A stretch of 64,000 nt of DNA, taken from NCBI RefSeq assembly GCF_000785535.1, contig NZ_CP007595.1, positions 1,054,001 through 1,118,000 of the forward strand. The letters are read 5' to 3'. Numbering within the stretch: the stretch's first letter is position 1; every line of letters begins with the position of its first letter. Made by a program: the position numbers and the translations under genes. The notes beneath the pieces were generated by a model. The model did not search any database, was not told the origin of the DNA, and saw only the letters and a list, made by a program, of their open reading frames with translations. Shown here in pieces: positions 53,934 to 63,328 of the stretch. Source of the stretch: Arthrobacter sp. PAMC 25486 (GTDB lineage Bacteria; Actinomycetota; Actinomycetes; Actinomycetales; Micrococcaceae).

Positions 53934-54590
53934 TCAGGCCGGAACCGCACCTTGGGTGCCAAGATAGGCGATGACGGCCAGGACGCGGCGGTGGTCGTCG
54001 GAGCCCAGCGGCAGTTGAAGCTTGTTCAGAATGTTGCTGACATGCGTTTCGACGGTCCGCGGGGTCAGCCACAGCCTGTGCGCTATCCCCGTGTTGGTGA
54101 GACCTTCCGCCATGAGGGCAATCACCTGGTGTTCCCTGGGCGTGAGCTGGGCCAGCCTGTTGTCGGCCCTGCGGGCGCCCAGCAGCCGGGCAACCACTTC
54201 GGGATCGAGGGCGGTGCCGCCGTCGCGGACACGTTCCAGGACGTCAAGGAACTCGTCAATGTCCAGCACCCTGTCCTTGAGCAGGTAGGCGAAGCTGCCC
54301 GCCCCCACCAGGTCTGCGGACAGGCGTGCCTGCACGTGTTGGGACAGGAGCACAAGGCCCATGTGGGGGAACTCGCCCCGGGCCGTGACCGCCACGCGGG
54401 CGCCGTCGTCGGAGCAGTCCGGCGGCATCCGGATGTCGAGGATGGCCAGGTCCGGGGCAAGGGCACGGATGGCTGCCAGGGCGGTGACGGCGTCGGGCAC
54501 GGCTGCGAGGATCTCGTGGCCCGCATCCGCCAGCAGGCGGGCGAGGCCGTCCCGGAAGAGCGCCGAATCCTCACCAATGACTAGGCGCAT
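53934..54590 (-). CDS. NarL/LuxR-type response regulator
   Basis: 218 residues. Receiver domain 1-120 with phospho-acceptor Asp52 (ILDIRMPP) and Lys near 105 (LLKDRV). LuxR HTH at about 148-205 (LTPREHQVIALMAEGLTN, then RTVETHVSNILNKL). Its ATG lies ten bases inside the end of the histidine kinase gene, so the two are coupled. Probable regulator of the divergent membrane protein at 56725-57459 (inference from position). Confidence 0.94.
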   Translation of the reverse strand: MRLVIGEDSALFRDGLARLLADAGHEILAAVPDAVTALAAIRALAPDLAILDIRMPPDCSDDGARVAVTARGEFPHMGLVLLSQHVQARLSADLVGAGSFAYLLKDRVLDIDEFLDVLERVRDGGTALDPEVVARLLGARRADNRLAQLTPREHQVIALMAEGLTNTGIAHRLWLTPRTVETHVSNILNKLQLPLGSDDHRRVLAVIAYLGTQGAVPA

Positions 54591-56572
54591 GGCAGTTCCG
54601 CCTCCACGAGCGTGCCGTGGCCTGCCGGGCTGAGCACCTGCAGGGTGCCGCCCTGTGCCGCCACCCTATCCATCAGTCCCGCCAGGCCCCCGCCTCGCCG
54701 GAGCACTGCCCCGCCGCCGCCGTTGTCGCGCACACCGATGCGGATCACGCCCCCACCGTGCTCAAGGCAGACGGCGATCCTGCTGGCCTGGGCGTATTTT
54801 GCGGCATTGGCCACGGCTTCGCTGGCAACAAAGTACGCGGTGGTGCCCACCATTTCCGGGATGGCGGCCTCCGGGTTCCCGGCGGGGCGAAGCTCCAGGT
54901 CCACCTGGAATGGTGCCGTGTGGCACAGCTGCTCCAAGGCCGCTGGCAGGCCTGCTTCCAGGCTGCTGGGGCGGATCCCGTGAGCCAGCTGGCGGATCTC
55001 CGCCACCACCGTCCCCAATTCCGCCACGGCCGCATCCATGACCCCGTGCAGCTCATGTTGCTCGATCCCCAGGTGTCGCTGGGCCAGGCGCAGCGACATG
55101 CCCAGTGCCACCAGCCGCTGCTGGGCACCGTCATGCAGGTCCCGCTCCAGCCGTTGGCGCTCCACATAGCCCGCTGCCAGGATACGGGCCCGGCTAGCTT
55201 CGACCTCTGCCAGCGCCATGGACAGCTCCAGACGCAGCCGCACCAGTTCCATGGGCCTGGCGAGCGCGGCCATGAGGACCCGGTCAGGCGTTCCCGTGTG
55301 CCCCAGTTCGGGGACATGGTCCAGGAATCCCACGGCCTCGCCGGCCACCACAACAGCAATGGCTGAGGTGTCCGGCAGTATTGCCCCGCCCCTCGCATCG
55401 ACTACTTCCCCCGTGCCAGGCAGCACATAGCCGACCTCCAGGCTCGGCACCGACAGGGCGGCCCTTAGCCGTATATCCAGGTCTTCGGGCAGGGCCCTTC
55501 CGGCGTACACGTCATGTTCCAGGGCAGCAACAGACTGCATGATCAGCCACCGCTGTGGGAAAAGCCGCCTGTCCACCCATCGCACCAGCATCTTGTGCAC
55601 CGGCAACAGCAGGAGCACCATGACTGCCGTGGCGGCCGCCGTGGCCGCCGTCGACTCCTGCCCCAGTGCCGCACCCGCCCAACCTCCAATGGCTGCCAGC
55701 ACTGCCAGTGCAACGGCACCAAGTCCAGTCCCAACAAGCCCTGCAGCAAGAACCCGGTCAACGTCGAAAAGCTCGGCACGCAGCACGGCAACAGCCACCA
55801 GCGCGGGAAGGAGCAGGTAGATCAGCAACAGCCCGACAACCACAACATCCGAGGAACCGCCCAGCAGGTAGCCTGCCCAGCACAACAGCAAGGTGGCGGG
55901 GACCAGAGCACCGGCGGCGGCCAGCCACCGCATCTGCACCCGCTCAGCCGCGGGTGCGTGGCTGAACCGGACGGCAAAACGAACCACGCAGACCAACAGT
56001 GCCCCGAAAAAGAGCGGCAGCAACAGCACGGCCACTACATCCGCCCCCGGCACGAGTGCCACGTCCCGGTTTGCCTCGGGCAGGGGTGAAGCCACGGGTC
56101 CCAGCGCCGCAAGTAGATTGAACAAAACCACAATTGAGGGCAGGGCGGCCGCCACTATCCGGTCAAGCCGGTTGGCGGGGGCGCCGCTGGGAAACACCAG
56201 CAAAAGCCAGGCCCAGGGCAGGTAATACAGCATCCAGCTTCCCTGCGCCGCAGCCACGGAGGCACCATTGACGGGAATGCTGCCCGTTCCGGTTTCCTGC
56301 AGGAGCTGGGCCACCTGCAGGTAATTGTCAACGCCGGCCAGGAGGAGGGCGACAAACCCGGCGAGTGCCAAAAGCAGTCCGGTCCGGTTGTGCGGGCGCA
56401 GCCACAGCAGGGCCACGCCCAGCGCCAGGGACGGCAGGCCGGCCGCCGCAGACAGCACCGGCCACAGTTCGGGCGGCTCCCCCGAGACCACCGCCGGCAG
56501 CAGAAATCCCATGGCCGCAACCCCAAGGGACACTGCCACAATGCCAACTGGTTCAGCCCGCAACCGCCGCAT
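54581..56572 (-). CDS. Sensor histidine kinase, HisKA_3 type
   Basis: 663 residues from ATG 56572. Two blocks of hydrophobic helices (about 10-270 and 260-340, roughly ten in all) form the sensor. Next comes a GAF-like cytosolic region. Then HisKA_3 with ERQRLERDLHDGAQQRL (phospho-His near 480) and an HATPase domain with EAVANAAKYAQAS, VRDNGGGG and GGGLAGLMDRV. Belongs to the NarX/DesK-like kinases. Partner of the response regulator, ten-base overlap. Confidence 0.92.
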   Translation of the reverse strand: MRRLRAEPVGIVAVSLGVAAMGFLLPAVVSGEPPELWPVLSAAAGLPSLALGVALLWLRPHNRTGLLLALAGFVALLLAGVDNYLQVAQLLQETGTGSIPVNGASVAAAQGSWMLYYLPWAWLLLVFPSGAPANRLDRIVAAALPSIVVLFNLLAALGPVASPLPEANRDVALVPGADVVAVLLLPLFFGALLVCVVRFAVRFSHAPAAERVQMRWLAAAGALVPATLLLCWAGYLLGGSSDVVVVGLLLIYLLLPALVAVAVLRAELFDVDRVLAAGLVGTGLGAVALAVLAAIGGWAGAALGQESTAATAAATAVMVLLLLPVHKMLVRWVDRRLFPQRWLIMQSVAALEHDVYAGRALPEDLDIRLRAALSVPSLEVGYVLPGTGEVVDARGGAILPDTSAIAVVVAGEAVGFLDHVPELGHTGTPDRVLMAALARPMELVRLRLELSMALAEVEASRARILAAGYVERQRLERDLHDGAQQRLVALGMSLRLAQRHLGIEQHELHGVMDAAVAELGTVVAEIRQLAHGIRPSSLEAGLPAALEQLCHTAPFQVDLELRPAGNPEAAIPEMVGTTAYFVASEAVANAAKYAQASRIAVCLEHGGGVIRIGVRDNGGGGAVLRRGGGLAGLMDRVAAQGGTLQVLSPAGHGTLVEAELPCA

Positions 56573-56724
56573 GTTTCCAGTGTATTCCCGCACCCCTCCG
56601 GTAGTCCTCCGTACTGGCACGCAGACAATTCCCGGTGCCGGCCACCTGCCGCACCGCGACCCGCCGGGCCACGCTTAAACCACCGGCCGAAGCGGCCGGC
56701 ACACACAATTGACAGGAGCCGGCC

Positions 56725-57459
56725 ATGAGCCGCACACAAGCATTGACCACCACTGATACCGCAGCGCGGCCGGTGCGGGATCTCCGCCGTTTCTGGCGCA
56801 TCGGCGCCGCGGTGCTCATCCCGCTGGGTCCCCTGGGCGTCACGATCGGCAGGGGCATCATGCCGTACTGGACGGACCAGAACCCCGACACCATCGTGGA
56901 CAACGTCCTGGCCAACCCCGGCTCCATCACCGTGCTGAACTGGATGGGGCTGCCCCTGATGCCGGCACTGCTGCTGGGCGCCTTGGCCATGGGATTTGTG
57001 GCCCGGCGCGGGGCCCCCGTGCTGGCAACTATTGGTGCGGGCCTGTTGTTCGTGTCGTGGGTTGGCAGCACCAACACCGCCAGCACCGACTATCTGACAA
57101 ATCTGCTGGGCAACAACGGCTTTGACGCAGCGCAGCTTGTCCAGATCAACGCCTTGATCGTTGATGACCCCGTTAACGCGGTGGCCGGAATCTTCTGGTT
57201 GTTCGGCCACCTGGCCGGCATGATCGTCCTGGCGGTGGCCCTGGGCAGGGCAAAAGTGGTGCAGCCCTGGGTCTGGATTGCGCTCATCGCCTCGCAACCC
57301 GTGCACTTCATTGCGGCCGTCGTCATTCCCAGCCGGCTGCTGGACCTGACCCTCGGCTGGGGTCTGACCACCCTGTGCACGGTGATGGTCTCAACCGCCC
57401 TTGTGAAACTGTCCGACGACGAATGGGATCTTGCGCCGCTGACCCGCCGTGCGTTGTGA
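56725..57459 (+). CDS. Polytopic membrane protein, unknown function
   Basis: 244 residues with six hydrophobic segments (near 25-45, 68-92, 96-115, 150-172, 180-200, 205-228). No family I can name with confidence. N-terminal polar region of 20 residues. Divergent from the sensor kinase (152-base gap), the usual place for a target of the system. Followed after 91 bases by a 55-residue ORF. Confidence 0.75.
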   Translation: MSRTQALTTTDTAARPVRDLRRFWRIGAAVLIPLGPLGVTIGRGIMPYWTDQNPDTIVDNVLANPGSITVLNWMGLPLMPALLLGALAMGFVARRGAPVLATIGAGLLFVSWVGSTNTASTDYLTNLLGNNGFDAAQLVQINALIVDDPVNAVAGIFWLFGHLAGMIVLAVALGRAKVVQPWVWIALIASQPVHFIAAVVIPSRLLDLTLGWGLTTLCTVMVSTALVKLSDDEWDLAPLTRRAL

Positions 57460-57550
57460 TCACCTCATGACAATCCTCCGGCAAAGGACCACAATGAAGG
57501 TAGGGCCCCGCGGCACCCAATTGCCGCCCGGCAGGAAGGAAGGCATCATC

Positions 57551-57718
57551 ATGGGCAACTTAACAGCTTCGGGTTCACCGCACACGACAGCCGCTGAAGG
57601 TGAGGCGGGCAGTCCACGTGAACACAGCGAAACCGCCGTCGAAGGAAATGACGGACTCGACATGCCTGAGATCCGCATGCACTCGCAGGCAGCCGCAGAG
57701 GGGCCCGACGACGATTAG
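57551..57718 (+). CDS. Small acidic protein, unknown function
   Basis: 55 residues, MGNLTASGSPHTT start and GPDDD end, hydrophilic, rich in Glu/Ala/Gly, low-complexity, likely disordered. A strong ribosome site (GGAAGGAAGG, 7 bases upstream) supports this start over longer alternatives. Same direction as the membrane protein before it. Confidence 0.6.
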   Translation: MGNLTASGSPHTTAAEGEAGSPREHSETAVEGNDGLDMPEIRMHSQAAAEGPDDD

Positions 57719-57737
57719 CTGATCCCGTCTTGTGGTC

Positions 57738-57787
57738 GCCCTGTGGACCGGCGCACAACCAGTGCTGACCCTGCCGATCCACAGGGC
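57738..57787. terminator. Inverted repeat, possible terminator
   Basis: GCCCTGTGGA (57738-57747) pairs with TCCACAGGGC (57778-57787), 30-base loop. It lies 19 bases after the small ORF and 58 bases before the SRPBCC start; no U-tract. Confidence 0.4.
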
Positions 57788-57845
57788 CTTGAACAATGCT
57801 GCGTGCGCTGCGGACATGATGCAGGCAAAGGCATAGGCTGTCCCC

Positions 57846-58310
57846 ATGTCCACCTTCAGTATCTCCCGCAGCGCCTTCCTACCCGCCCCTGCAGAGGAAA
57901 TCTACCCGCACGTCATCGGCTTCCGGGGCTGGCTGAGCTGGTCCCCGTGGGAAGGCATTGACCCGTCAATGCAACGGTCGTACTCTGGTCCGGCTGAGGG
58001 CGTTGGCGCCAAGTACGCGTGGCGGGGCAACGGCAAGGCTGGTGCCGGCACCATGGAAATCCTGGAGGCCTCCGAGCCCTCCAGGATTCACATCCGCCTT
58101 GCGTTCACCAAGCCAATGAAGGCGGTCAACCCCACCACCTTCACGTTTGTCCCGGAAGGCACCGGAACACGCGTCACATGGATGATGACAGGGGAAAACA
58201 AGGGGGTGGGACGGGTGTTTGCCTTATTTGTGAACATGGACAAGCTGGTGGGTGCCGACTTTGAAAAGGGCCTGGCTCAATTGGCTGCCGCTGTGGCCGC
58301 AGGGCGCTGA
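57846..58310 (+). CDS. SRPBCC-family protein
   Basis: 154 residues of the START/Bet v 1-like fold: ISRSAFLPAPAEEIYPHVIGFRGWLSWSPWEGIDPSM at the start, GTMEILEASEPSRIHIRL near 73, and GTRVTWMMTGENKGVGRVFALF near 115. Binds a hydrophobic ligand or acts as cyclase/aromatase in related families; target unknown. Its last 34 bases overlap the convergent flavoprotein monooxygenase gene. Confidence 0.88.
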   Translation: MSTFSISRSAFLPAPAEEIYPHVIGFRGWLSWSPWEGIDPSMQRSYSGPAEGVGAKYAWRGNGKAGAGTMEILEASEPSRIHIRLAFTKPMKAVNPTTFTFVPEGTGTRVTWMMTGENKGVGRVFALFVNMDKLVGADFEKGLAQLAAAVAAGR

Positions 58311-59425
58311 CTTTCCCGCCGGGCAATGCGGGCCGCAACATGGGCGGCATCCCGGCCCACCCCACCCAGCAGGGTAGACGTCAGTCCGTACTGAAACGGC
58401 AGGCCCACAAAGTACAGTCCCGGAATCTCAGGGACTTCGCCCCTTTGCGTCACGGGCCAGCCCCTGCCGTCCACAGGAAGACCGACGCCGGGCAGCTCCC
58501 CACCGGGCTGCCCGTCAATCCAGCCATAGTCCGGCTTGTAACCGGTGGCCCACATGACCGTCGCGATGTCCAAGGCGGGCCGGTCCGCGAAAACCGGCCG
58601 TCCGCCGTCGTCAAGGTCTTCAAGCCGCGGCAGGCACCTGACGCCGGCCCGCTCGGCGTCGGCAATGGACACCGAAATGAGCGGACCTCCCTGCGCCGTG
58701 AAGTCCCGGGCAATCTTGCGCCCCAGCGGTGTCCGGCGCGTCAGCACCCTGTTGATGAATTGCCAGTACGCCCCGCCGGCATGTTCCAGCACGGCATCGG
58801 GAATGTGGAATGGCGCCCGGCCCGCCAGCCACACCTCATGGTCCTGGGCCAGTTCGATGGCGATTTCCATGCCGGACGTTCCGGCGCCCACTACGAGCAC
58901 GCCGCCGTCGGGCAGCTGGGCGGCATTCCTGTACTCACTGCTGTGCAGCTGGTGGACGGCGGGGGAAAGCTTGCCCGCCAGGTCGGGGGTGCAGGCTGTG
59001 GAGGTTGCCCCCGTGGCGACGACGACGTGGCGTGCAGTGAGCTCCCCGGCGGAGGTGTCCAGCGTGAAGGCGGCACCGTCCCGGTGGGCCCCGGCCGCGG
59101 AGACCCCCGTTGAGGAAATGCCAGTCACGGAAACCCCGGTGGTGACATTCAGCTCTTCCGCGTAGGCACCCAGATAGTCGGCGACCTGGTCCTTCGTGGG
59201 AAAACTCCCCTTGTCTGCCGGAAACACCCTGCCCGGAAGTGAGCAATATTGTGCCGGGGTGAAGAGCCGCAGCGAGTCCCAGCGCTGCCGCCAGCTGTCC
59301 CCCAGGGAGTCGGCGGCTTCCAGTAGGCGGCAGTCCAGGCCCCTGGCCCGGAGCGCAAACGCTGTTGACAGGCCGGCCTGTCCCGCGCCAACAATGACGG
59401 TGTCGCCCAACTGATGTCCAGTCAT
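58277..59425 (-). CDS. Flavin-containing monooxygenase-like protein (CzcO/YUCCA type)
   Basis: 382 residues. FAD site IVGAGQAGLS at 11-20; LGDSWRQRWDSLRLFTPAQY near 41-60; NADPH site VVGAGTSGMEIAIEL near 174; and ATGYKPDYGW near 315. Group related to YUCCA and steroid/Baeyer-Villiger monooxygenases; substrate unknown. Divergent from the TetR gene with candidate operators between them, so probably repressed by it. Confidence 0.92.
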   Translation of the reverse strand: MTGHQLGDTVIVGAGQAGLSTAFALRARGLDCRLLEAADSLGDSWRQRWDSLRLFTPAQYCSLPGRVFPADKGSFPTKDQVADYLGAYAEELNVTTGVSVTGISSTGVSAAGAHRDGAAFTLDTSAGELTARHVVVATGATSTACTPDLAGKLSPAVHQLHSSEYRNAAQLPDGGVLVVGAGTSGMEIAIELAQDHEVWLAGRAPFHIPDAVLEHAGGAYWQFINRVLTRRTPLGRKIARDFTAQGGPLISVSIADAERAGVRCLPRLEDLDDGGRPVFADRPALDIATVMWATGYKPDYGWIDGQPGGELPGVGLPVDGRGWPVTQRGEVPEIPGLYFVGLPFQYGLTSTLLGGVGRDAAHVAARIARRESQRPAATAAAN

Positions 59426-59455
59426 GATGCGCCTCCACGAAGCAGCCGTAAAACC

Positions 59456-59496
59456 ATTCCATTAGAATACGCTTCCACTGACTGGAATGCTATTCT
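59456..59496. promoter_or_regulatory. Paired palindromes in the TetR / monooxygenase gap
   Basis: ATTC-CATTA-GAAT (59456-59468) and GAAT-GCT-ATTC (59485-59495) lie in the 77-base gap between the divergent genes. AGAATA (59464-59469) and TATTCT (59491-59496) also form a wider inverted repeat. They suit a TetR-type dimer site controlling both promoters. Confidence 0.5.
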
Positions 59497-59502
59497 TTTT
59501 TT

Positions 59503-60138
59503 ATGGTTCAAACCGCAGACACACCAGCACGCCCGGGCCGCCGCCAGGTCCAGTCGCTGCAGACACGGGAGCTAATTGTGGCCTCCGCCGGGGAGCTATT
59601 TTTGGCCAACGGCTACATGTCCACCTCCATCGAGGCGATAGCCACCCGGGCAGGTGTTGCCATTCAAACCATTTACAACTCCGTGGGCAACAAGCCGGCC
59701 TTGCTGTCAGCCGTCCTTGACGCCGCCGTGGCCGGGCCGAACGCCCCGGCTACCGTGCCGGAATTCATGCAGGAACGGGTGGCTCAGGCGGAGGGGGTGG
59801 AGGGCGTCGTCGGCGTCCTGGCCGACTGGTTTGCCGAAGGGATGCCCCGCAGCCAGGCCGTCTTCACCATCATCAGCCAGGCCGCCGCCGTCGACCCCGC
59901 CGTGGCAACGTTGCGAGACAGGCGCGCCGGGCAACGACTCGCCAATTACCGCCTGGCCGCAGCAGCCCTCCGTGCACGCGGCGGGCTCGGCAATGGTATG
60001 AGCGACGACGACGCCGCTGCGGCCATCTTCGCACTGGGACACCCCGACAGTTACGCCACGCTCGTGGCGCATCTCGGCTGGAGCGTGCCCCGCTACCGCG
60101 ACTGGATCCACACGGCACTGCTGGCCACCCTGTCTTAG
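59503..60138 (+). CDS. TetR/AcrR family regulator
   Basis: 211 residues. HTH near 25-65: REL IVASAGELFLANGYMSTS, then EAIATRAGVAIQTIYNSVGNKPALLSAVLD, a textbook TetR domain. C-terminal ligand-binding part variable and Ala-rich. Probably regulates the adjacent monooxygenase gene and itself. Confidence 0.9.
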   Translation: MVQTADTPARPGRRQVQSLQTRELIVASAGELFLANGYMSTSIEAIATRAGVAIQTIYNSVGNKPALLSAVLDAAVAGPNAPATVPEFMQERVAQAEGVEGVVGVLADWFAEGMPRSQAVFTIISQAAAVDPAVATLRDRRAGQRLANYRLAAAALRARGGLGNGMSDDDAAAAIFALGHPDSYATLVAHLGWSVPRYRDWIHTALLATLS

Positions 60139-60160
60139 CCCCAAGCCCACCCTCCCCCTC

Positions 60161-60236
60161 CGTCGAGATGTCAGATGACGCCCTCTCGCAACACGGATGG
60201 GTCGCTGACAGAGGGCGCGATCGCACATCTCGACAG
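60161..60236. repeat. Inverted pair of the intergenic repeat, second locus
   Basis: A copy starting CGTCGAGATGTCAGATGACG and ending CCCTCT runs 60161-60186. An inverted copy (AGAGGGCGCGATCGCACATC, then TCGACAG) runs 60210-60236. Both are close variants of the unit at 9426-9450. The loop of 23 bases is unrelated. It lies between the convergent TetR and universal stress genes. Confidence 0.85.
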
Positions 60237-60267
60237 AGCGGGGAAGGCGCGATGCCGAGCAACTTTC

Positions 60268-60768
60268 TCAGCCGTGCAGTGGCGGGTGCGCATCGACACG
60301 GGGGATGGCCAGGACCGGGATCGACTGGGTAGCCAGTAACTTGCGGATCACCGAGCCGGTGAGCACTTCGTTGACACCGGCAAGCAGGCCCGAGCGGCGG
60401 GCCCCGACCACGATGACCGCCGCATGGCAGGCTTCCGCCAGCCGGCCAAGCGCCATGGCAGGGTCCCCACCCAGGACACGAAAGCTGTGCTGCAGCCCAT
60501 ACTGCTGTGCCAGTTCCTCCAGCAACGGTCCCAGCTCAAGCACGGCAGAGGCCGCCTCATCATCAGGGTCCAGAGCCCTGTTCAGGGACTTGCCCAAGAC
60601 ATTTCCGCTGGGATCCCACTCAATCAGGTAGCTGCCTGGATCAACGTAGGCAGCAACCAGTTCGACCCCCAAGGCCGCTGCCAAGGCGCCTGCCTCGTTC
60701 TGCACCGCCGGATCCTGCTCGGGCAACACGCCCACTACCACTGCTCCTTGGCCAAATCGGGGTTTCAT
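60268..60768 (-). CDS. Universal stress protein (UspA family)
   Basis: 166 residues. Single Usp domain with ATP-binding loop VIVVGARRSGLLAGVNEVLTGSVIRKLL (G-x2-G-x9-GS pattern) near 118-145 and typical beta1 VVVGVLPEQDPA. ATP-binding subclass. Role: persistence under stress, partner unknown. Monocistronic. Confidence 0.9.
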   Translation of the reverse strand: MKPRFGQGAVVVGVLPEQDPAVQNEAGALAAALGVELVAAYVDPGSYLIEWDPSGNVLGKSLNRALDPDDEAASAVLELGPLLEELAQQYGLQHSFRVLGGDPAMALGRLAEACHAAVIVVGARRSGLLAGVNEVLTGSVIRKLLATQSIPVLAIPRVDAHPPLHG

Positions 60769-60928
60769 GGCGTGCCCTATTCGTTGGAGCCCGCAGCGAC
60801 TGGCCGGCTTTCACTCAATTTTCGCGCATCCGGCGCCATTGGGAAAGGCCCGCTTTTCCGCCACTCCAGCACCGCTCCGCGGCGGGGCACGTCACTGCCG
60901 GAGGACGCGTCAGTGGCGGCGGGGTACG

Positions 60929-62296
60929 TCAGTGGTGGAACGCCACCCGGTCCGGTTGACGCCCCGCCAAACGCTGCACCGACTTGGCCAGGTCCGCCAG
61001 AAACATTCCGGCCAAATCAAAGGTGAAGCCGTTGCGCACCACCACGCGCAGCACATCAACATCAGCCATCCCTTCAGGCATGGGGTACGCAGGCACTATC
61101 CAGCCAAAGCTGCGCAGCTCATGCGAGAGGTCATAGACCGACCAGCCGTCCGGCGTCGTGAGTTTAAAGGCGAGGACCGGAAGCTCATCGCCGCGGCTGA
61201 GCAGCGTGAACGGGCCCACCGCCTCCACTCCGCTGGCAAGGACGCCCGCAATGTCGCGGGAGCGCTGCTGGATGCGCCGGTAGCCGTCGAACCCGTAGCG
61301 CACCAGCGTGTAATACTGGGCGATGACTTGGGCAGCCGGGCGCGAAAAATTCAGCGCAAAGGTGGGCATGGAGCCGCCCAGGTAGTCGACGCTAAAGATC
61401 AGCTCCGCTGGCAGGTCCTCGGAACTGCGCCACACGACCCAGCCAACACCGGGATAGACGAGCCCGTACTTGTGTCCGGAGGAGTTGATGGATTTCACCC
61501 GGTCGAGCCTGAAATCCCACAGCAGGTCCGGATCCAGGAACGGAGCAATGAACCCGCCTGAGGCAGCGTCCACGTGCAGTGGCACGTCCAGTCCGGTGGC
61601 TGCTGCGAGCGCATCGAGGGCGGCGGCAATCTCGGCCACGGGTTCGTAGGACCCGTCAAAGGTGGAGCCCAGCACCGCGACCACGCCGATGGTGTTTTCA
61701 TCGCACGCGGCAGCGGCTTGGTCGGCGGTCAGGTGGGTTGCGCCGTCGAGCGGGATCAGCCGGGCCTCCACATCCCAGTAGCGGGCGAACTTTTCCCAGC
61801 ACACCTGGACGTTGGCACCCATGACCAGGTTGGGCCTGCTGGCATCGAGCCCGGCGGTCTCCCGGCGCGCACGCCACCGCCATTTCAGCGCCATCCCCGC
61901 GAGCATCGCCGCCTCCGATGACCCGGTCGTGGAACATCCGACGGCGTCCGCCTCGCCTGTGGGTTCAGGGGCATGCCACAGGTTTGCCAGAATATTCACG
62001 CAGCGCCGCTCAATCTCGGCCGACTGCGGGTATTCGTCCTTGTCGATGATGTTCTTTTCCAGGGACGCCTGAATCAAGGCCGACGCCTGCGGCTCCATCC
62101 AGGTGGTGACAAAGGTGGCCAGGTTTTGCCGTGCATTGCCATCAAGCATGAGCTCGTCCCGGACGAAGCGCATGGCCGCATCCGCATCCTGCGTGCCCTG
62201 CGGCAGTGTGTGCCTGGGGATCGCATCGAGGCCCGAATCAAAGGCGCTCCCGGCAATCGTTACATCACGGTCGCTGTGCTGGCTGTGCAAACTCAT
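60929..62296 (-). CDS. gad: Glutamate decarboxylase
   Basis: PLP enzyme converting glutamate to GABA, consuming a proton. 455 residues, near the usual 460. Pyridoxal lysine in SSGHKYGLVYPGVGW (Lys near 275), the PLP/substrate region VGCSTTGSSEAAMLAGMALKWRWR near 123-146, HVDAASGGFIAPF near 243, and a C-terminal FHH ending that closes the active site at neutral pH. No antiporter gene (gadC) is adjacent. Confidence 0.94.
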   Translation of the reverse strand: MSLHSQHSDRDVTIAGSAFDSGLDAIPRHTLPQGTQDADAAMRFVRDELMLDGNARQNLATFVTTWMEPQASALIQASLEKNIIDKDEYPQSAEIERRCVNILANLWHAPEPTGEADAVGCSTTGSSEAAMLAGMALKWRWRARRETAGLDASRPNLVMGANVQVCWEKFARYWDVEARLIPLDGATHLTADQAAAACDENTIGVVAVLGSTFDGSYEPVAEIAAALDALAAATGLDVPLHVDAASGGFIAPFLDPDLLWDFRLDRVKSINSSGHKYGLVYPGVGWVVWRSSEDLPAELIFSVDYLGGSMPTFALNFSRPAAQVIAQYYTLVRYGFDGYRRIQQRSRDIAGVLASGVEAVGPFTLLSRGDELPVLAFKLTTPDGWSVYDLSHELRSFGWIVPAYPMPEGMADVDVLRVVVRNGFTFDLAGMFLADLAKSVQRLAGRQPDRVAFHH

Positions 62297-62406
62297 GCAG
62301 TTCTCCTTCGAAGGAGTTAGGGTACGGACCCCGAACCGGGGCGGGTATACCGAGGCTAGCCAGTTCCGCCGTCGAATAGAAGACCCTGCCCGCTGTCACC
62401 GGTCTT

Positions 62407-63300
62407 TCAGTGGGCCGTGACTACGACGCCGTCCAGAGCCTCGCTGACTGCCGTGCCCGTCACAAATCCATGACCAGCCAGGATGGCGGCACTACGCGAG
62501 GCCTGCTTTTCGCTGCATTCAAGGAGCACTGTTCCACCGGGACGCAGCCAGGCACCGGCCTGTTCGGCGATCCTGCGGTGCAGCGCAAGCCCGTCAGCCC
62601 CGCCGTTGAGCGCGATGTCGGGCTCATGCAGCCGCGCCTCTTGTGGCATGAAGGCAATGGCGGCTGCGGGAACGTACGGGGCGTTGGCCACGATCACGTC
62701 GATGCGCCCCCGCAGGTGTTTCGGCAGCGCGGCAAAGAGGTCGCCACAATGGGCGCGCCCGCCAAAGGGTGCAATGTTGCCCGCGGCACAGGCAACGGCT
62801 GTGGCGTCAATGTCGGCCGCATGCAGCTCACACTCCGGCAGCGCGCAGGCGATGGCGGCACCGAGCGCCCCGGTGCCGCAGCAGAGGTCCACAATCACCG
62901 GCCGCAGCGGTGCGGCGACGGCGTCAGTGTCGGTGTCAGCCCGGACTGAATGGGCGAGCACCGCGAGGGCCTGTTCCACAAGGAACTCGCTGCGCTTGCG
63001 CGGCACAAACACGCCCGGGACCACGGCGACGCGCCGCCCGCAAAACTCCGCCCACCCCACAATGTGTTCCAGCGGGATTCCCTGCCTGCGCTGTTCCAGC
63101 ATCTGGGCCAGCCTGTCCCCCGGGCCAGCTGCCGCGGCGGTTCCCGGGCAGGCCACAGCGTCCTCCGCCGAACCTGCCGTCGGCCGGGCTGCTTCCAGCA
63201 GGATCGCTGCTTCTTCCTCCGCATGGACGCATCCGGCCAGGCGCAGGGCAACAATCAGTTGCCCGGCTGTCAATGCAGTGCTTTGCTCCATATATTCCAC
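62407..63300 (-). CDS. Putative protein N5-glutamine methyltransferase (PrmC/HemK-like)
   Basis: 297 residues. SAM site VIVDLCCGTGALGAAIA near 133-149 and VIVANAPYVP near 203, the NPPY-equivalent (Asn, Ala, Pro, Tyr) of N5-glutamine methyltransferases. GIPLEHIVGWAEFCGRRVAVVPGVFVPRKRSEFLVE near 73-109 is typical of the family's substrate-guiding helix and hairpin. Actinobacterial members of this shorter type are annotated as putative; the true release-factor methyltransferase prmC usually lies next to prfA. Start at first Met or Met4. Confidence 0.85.
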   Translation of the reverse strand: MEYMEQSTALTAGQLIVALRLAGCVHAEEEAAILLEAARPTAGSAEDAVACPGTAAAAGPGDRLAQMLEQRRQGIPLEHIVGWAEFCGRRVAVVPGVFVPRKRSEFLVEQALAVLAHSVRADTDTDAVAAPLRPVIVDLCCGTGALGAAIACALPECELHAADIDATAVACAAGNIAPFGGRAHCGDLFAALPKHLRGRIDVIVANAPYVPAAAIAFMPQEARLHEPDIALNGGADGLALHRRIAEQAGAWLRPGGTVLLECSEKQASRSAAILAGHGFVTGTAVSEALDGVVVTAH

Positions 63301-63328
63301 ATGCTACTGCCGCAGCTAATGTTGTGGA

